Of a DNA stretch of 64,000 bases, positions 61,848 to 64,000 are shown in pieces. The notes under the pieces are model-generated. The model worked only from the letters and a program-made list of their open reading frames with translations. It was not told the DNA's origin and searched no databases. Numbering within the stretch: position 1 is the stretch's first letter; each line of letters starts with the position of its first letter. Source of the stretch: Planctomycetaceae bacterium. GTDB lineage: Bacteria; Planctomycetota; Planctomycetia; Planctomycetales; Planctomycetaceae. A program made the position numbers and the translations under genes. The stretch covers positions 1 through 64,000 of the forward strand of contig JANQQW010000194.1 in NCBI GenBank assembly GCA_028284885.1. Direction: 5' to 3'.

Positions 61848-62927
61848 TCACCACTCGTAGGGCCCGGACTTCGTTCCGGCCGTCACGCCGCTGCCGACGG
61901 TTTCGGCGACGATCTCCGCGGCCCGCAGGGCGTCCTCTCGGGTGATGTCGTGGTGGGTGCAGGCCCGCAGGCGTTGGGGGCCGAGGGCGTACATGCGGAG
62001 GCCGCGGTCGATCAGCGTGTCCTGCACCGCGGCAGCCGTGCCGAGGGCCGGATCGACCTCGAAGAAAACGAGGTTCGTCTCGACAGAGGCGAGGTCGACC
62101 GAGAGCCCGTCGACGGCGGCGACCTTTTCGGCGAATAGTCGTGCGTTCGCGTGGTCGTCGGCGAGTCGGTCGACGTGGTTGTCGAGCGCGTAGAGGGCCG
62201 CGGCGGCGACGAAGCCGGACTGCCGGAGGGCGCCGCCGAGCAGCTTTCGCGTTCGGCGGGCGTGACGAACGTGCTCGGCCGAGCCGACGAGGACCGAGCC
62301 CATCGGGCAGCCGAGGCCCTTCGAGAAGCAGATGGAGACGGTGTCGACGTGTTGGGCGACGTCGGCCGGGGAGTAGCCGTCGGCGACACAGGCGTTGAAC
62401 AGCCGGGCTCCGTCGAGGTGCACGGCGAGCCCGTTCTCCCGGGCCCAGCCGCCCAGTTCGGCGAGCCTCTCCAGCGGGTAGACACGACCGCCGCCGATGT
62501 TCGTGGTGTTCTCCAGGCAGAGCAGCCGCGTGCGGACGAGGTGTTGGTCGTCGGCCCGCACCTTGCCGTGCAGCGTCTCCACGTCGAGCATGCCGAACGG
62601 CCCGGGCAGCGTGCGGGTGCTGACGCCGCTGATGACGGCCGGCGCGCCCGCCTCGTAGTTGGCGATGTGGCCCGACTCGTGGATCAGCAGTTCGTCGCCC
62701 GGAACGCAGTGGCAGCGAACGCCCATCTGGTTCGACTGCGTGCCCGAGCAGGCGAGCACGGCCGCCTCGGTTCCGAACAGCTCGGCGACGGTCGCCTCCA
62801 GCCGGTTGACGGTCGGGTCCTCGCCCATCATGTCGTCACCCACGTCGGCGGCCGCCATCGCCTCCCGCATGGCCGGCGTGGGCCGGGTGACGGTGTCGCT
62901 CCGCATGTCGATGAAGGGCTTGTTCAC
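61848..62927 (-). CDS. ltaE: low-specificity L-threonine aldolase
   Basis: A 359-aa PLP enzyme of the fold-type I family that cleaves L-threonine (and allo-threonine) to glycine and acetaldehyde. The N-terminal MNKPFIDMRSDTVTRPTPAMR is diagnostic. The cofactor Lys is in ICFSKGLGCPMGS (about 200), and VHLDGARLFNA holds the cofactor-binding Asp. Length fits. It is divergent from hisD, whose promoter lies in the short spacer. Confidence 0.94.
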   Translation of the reverse strand: MNKPFIDMRSDTVTRPTPAMREAMAAADVGDDMMGEDPTVNRLEATVAELFGTEAAVLACSGTQSNQMGVRCHCVPGDELLIHESGHIANYEAGAPAVISGVSTRTLPGPFGMLDVETLHGKVRADDQHLVRTRLLCLENTTNIGGGRVYPLERLAELGGWARENGLAVHLDGARLFNACVADGYSPADVAQHVDTVSICFSKGLGCPMGSVLVGSAEHVRHARRTRKLLGGALRQSGFVAAAALYALDNHVDRLADDHANARLFAEKVAAVDGLSVDLASVETNLVFFEVDPALGTAAAVQDTLIDRGLRMYALGPQRLRACTHHDITREDALRAAEIVAETVGSGVTAGTKSGPYEW

Positions 62928-62937
62928 GTCGGCTTCC

Positions 62938-62965
62938 TTGGGTTCTGGACAGTCGCGATTAGAAT
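62938..62965 (+). promoter_or_regulatory. promoter of hisD
   Basis: TTGGGT (62938-62943) and TAGAAT (62960-62965) separated by 16 bases, 40 bases before the GTG start. Confidence 0.5.
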
Positions 62966-63005
62966 CTAGAGGCCGTCTCCTTGCATCCCGCCTGAAGCGA
63001 CACCC

Positions 63006-64000
63006 GTGACCGACCTCCCGATTCCGACGATCGACTGCCGCCGCGACGACGCGACGCCCCTGTTCGACGCCCTCCGCGAGAAGCTGAGCCCGCGGGGCGA
63101 CGTCGTCTCCGAGGCGGGCCGGCAGCGGACGATCGAACTATTCGGCGAACCGCTCTCGCCGCAGGCGGTCGTCGAGCGCATCTGCAGCGACGTCGCCGAG
63201 CGGGGGCTCGAGGCGGTCCTCGAGTACGGGGCGAAACTCGACGGGAAGGAACTGACGGCCGACACGCTGCGGGTCGCCCCCGAGGAGTTCGCCGAGGCCC
63301 ACGCGAAGGCGGACCCAGAGTACCTCGCGACGATCCGCCGCATCCGGGAAAACGTCGCCGAGTTCCAGCAGGCCGTGATGACCGACGACGTCTCGGTCGT
63401 CCGCGAGGAGGGGGACGCGCGGATCGAACTCCGGCAGCGGTACCTGCCGCTCAAGCGGATCGGCGTCTGTGTTCCCGGTGGAGCAGCCGCGTACCCGTCG
63501 ACGCTGCTGATGACGGCGGTCCCCGCCCGGACGGCCGGCGTCGAACAGATCGCCGTCGTCGTGCCGCCCACCGAGTTCGGCGGCTACAACACGGACCTGT
63601 TGGCCGCGTGTCACGAGATCGGCGTCGACGAGGTCTACCGCGTCGGCGGGGCGCAGGCCGTCGCGGCTCTCGCGTACGGCGTCGAGGGCATCGAGCGAGT
63701 CGACAAGATCGTCGGTCCCGGCAACCTGTTCGTCGCGCTCGCGAAGCGGCACGTCTTCGGCGAGGTCGACATCGACAGCATCGCCGGCCCCAGCGAGGTC
63801 GTGTTGCTCGCCGACGAGACGGCGAACCCGGCCTTCGTGGCGAGCGACCTGATCTCGCAGGCCGAGCACAGTCCGGGGTCGGGCGTGCTCATCACGTGGC
63901 ACGAACCGCTCGTCGAGGCGGTCCGCGAGGAACTCGTCAAGCAGTGTGCGTCGCTGCCGCGGGGCGATCTCGCGGCGAGTTGCCTCGTCGAGTACGGGGC
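63006..64000 (+). CDS. hisD: histidinol dehydrogenase (3' partial)
   Basis: The first 331 codons of HisD, which oxidises histidinol to histidine in two NAD-dependent steps. It starts with GTG at 63006 (VTDLPIPTIDC). The motifs RYLPLKRIGVCVPGGAAAYPS, KIVGPGNLFVALAKR, IAGPSEVVLLAD and SDLISQAEHSPGS are those of the family; the zinc ligands Gln and His of QAEH are visible. The frame runs off the right edge. It is divergent from ltaE. No other his genes are in view. Confidence 0.95.
   Translation, partial: MTDLPIPTIDCRRDDATPLFDALREKLSPRGDVVSEAGRQRTIELFGEPLSPQAVVERICSDVAERGLEAVLEYGAKLDGKELTADTLRVAPEEFAEAHAKADPEYLATIRRIRENVAEFQQAVMTDDVSVVREEGDARIELRQRYLPLKRIGVCVPGGAAAYPSTLLMTAVPARTAGVEQIAVVVPPTEFGGYNTDLLAACHEIGVDEVYRVGGAQAVAALAYGVEGIERVDKIVGPGNLFVALAKRHVFGEVDIDSIAGPSEVVLLADETANPAFVASDLISQAEHSPGSGVLITWHEPLVEAVREELVKQCASLPRGDLAASCLVEYG

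Overview
The window is GC-rich, almost fully coding bacterial chromosome that points to a member of the Planctomycetota. The evidence is a PVC-type cupredoxin/cytochrome c protein, a DUF1559 protein with a pilin-like N-terminus, paired zinc-ribbon membrane proteins, a degenerate ketosynthase beside FabF, histone-H1-like lysine tails and long secreted TPR proteins. No rRNA, tRNA or CRISPR array was found. The first 209 bases form an almost perfect inverted repeat, so the left edge may be a contig-end artefact.

Layout. 0-5 kb: cupredoxin/cytochrome c fragment, a decayed tyrosine-recombinase (integron-integrase-like) remnant, an AT-richer two-TM orphan, and small DUF4259/SMI1-type genes. 5-10 kb: zinc metallopeptidase, ruvB, a nitrilase-family hydrolase and asnB. 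10-21.6 kb: two TPR proteins flank the information-processing run nusA-infB-rbfA, which continues into an HhH (endonuclease III-like) protein with an H1-like tail and ends with a YebC-family gene. The nusA leader has its own promoter and an intrinsic-terminator-like hairpin. 21.6-23.8 kb: two tandem zinc-ribbon membrane proteins. 23.8-26.7 kb: an ACP-fabF-ketosynthase-like set on the minus strand, in which the second ketosynthase lacks its catalytic Cys. 27.3-30.2 kb: a tightly overlapping pgsB-pgsC-pgsW set for a poly-gamma-glutamate-type polymer. 30.3-31.5 kb: AT-richer orphans. 31.7-40.7 kb: putA, a YHS-like secreted protein, argJ and a PHP-family metallohydrolase. 40.8-45.6 kb: response regulator, SGNH-like protein, DUF1559 protein, MBOAT acyltransferase and a STAS protein. 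45.6-52.9 kb: a nitrogen-control cluster amt - PII - PII - glnD plus a large LOG-family protein. 53-64 kb: lipase, ATP-grasp protein, Fur-family regulator, FlgM-like protein, an AIPR-family defence candidate, two GNAT proteins, VOC protein, threonine aldolase and the start of hisD.

How it fits together. Most of the window is housekeeping: translation, nitrogen sensing, fatty-acid synthesis, Arg/Pro/His/Thr/Asn metabolism. Three lower-GC inserts (about 1.5-2.9, 30.35-31.6 and 57.9-59.7 kb) look horizontally acquired, and one borders the recombinase remnant. Several palindromic repeat families are scattered through the window. Two sit in frame inside real genes: a two-hairpin 100-nt element in pgsB, whose second copy supplies the N-terminus of PutA, and a 23-nt inverted pair in the PutA linker. 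The most unusual points are the coding palindromic repeats with covarying stems, the nusA leader, the active-site-less ketosynthase, the HhH/H1 fusion and the lone AIPR gene.
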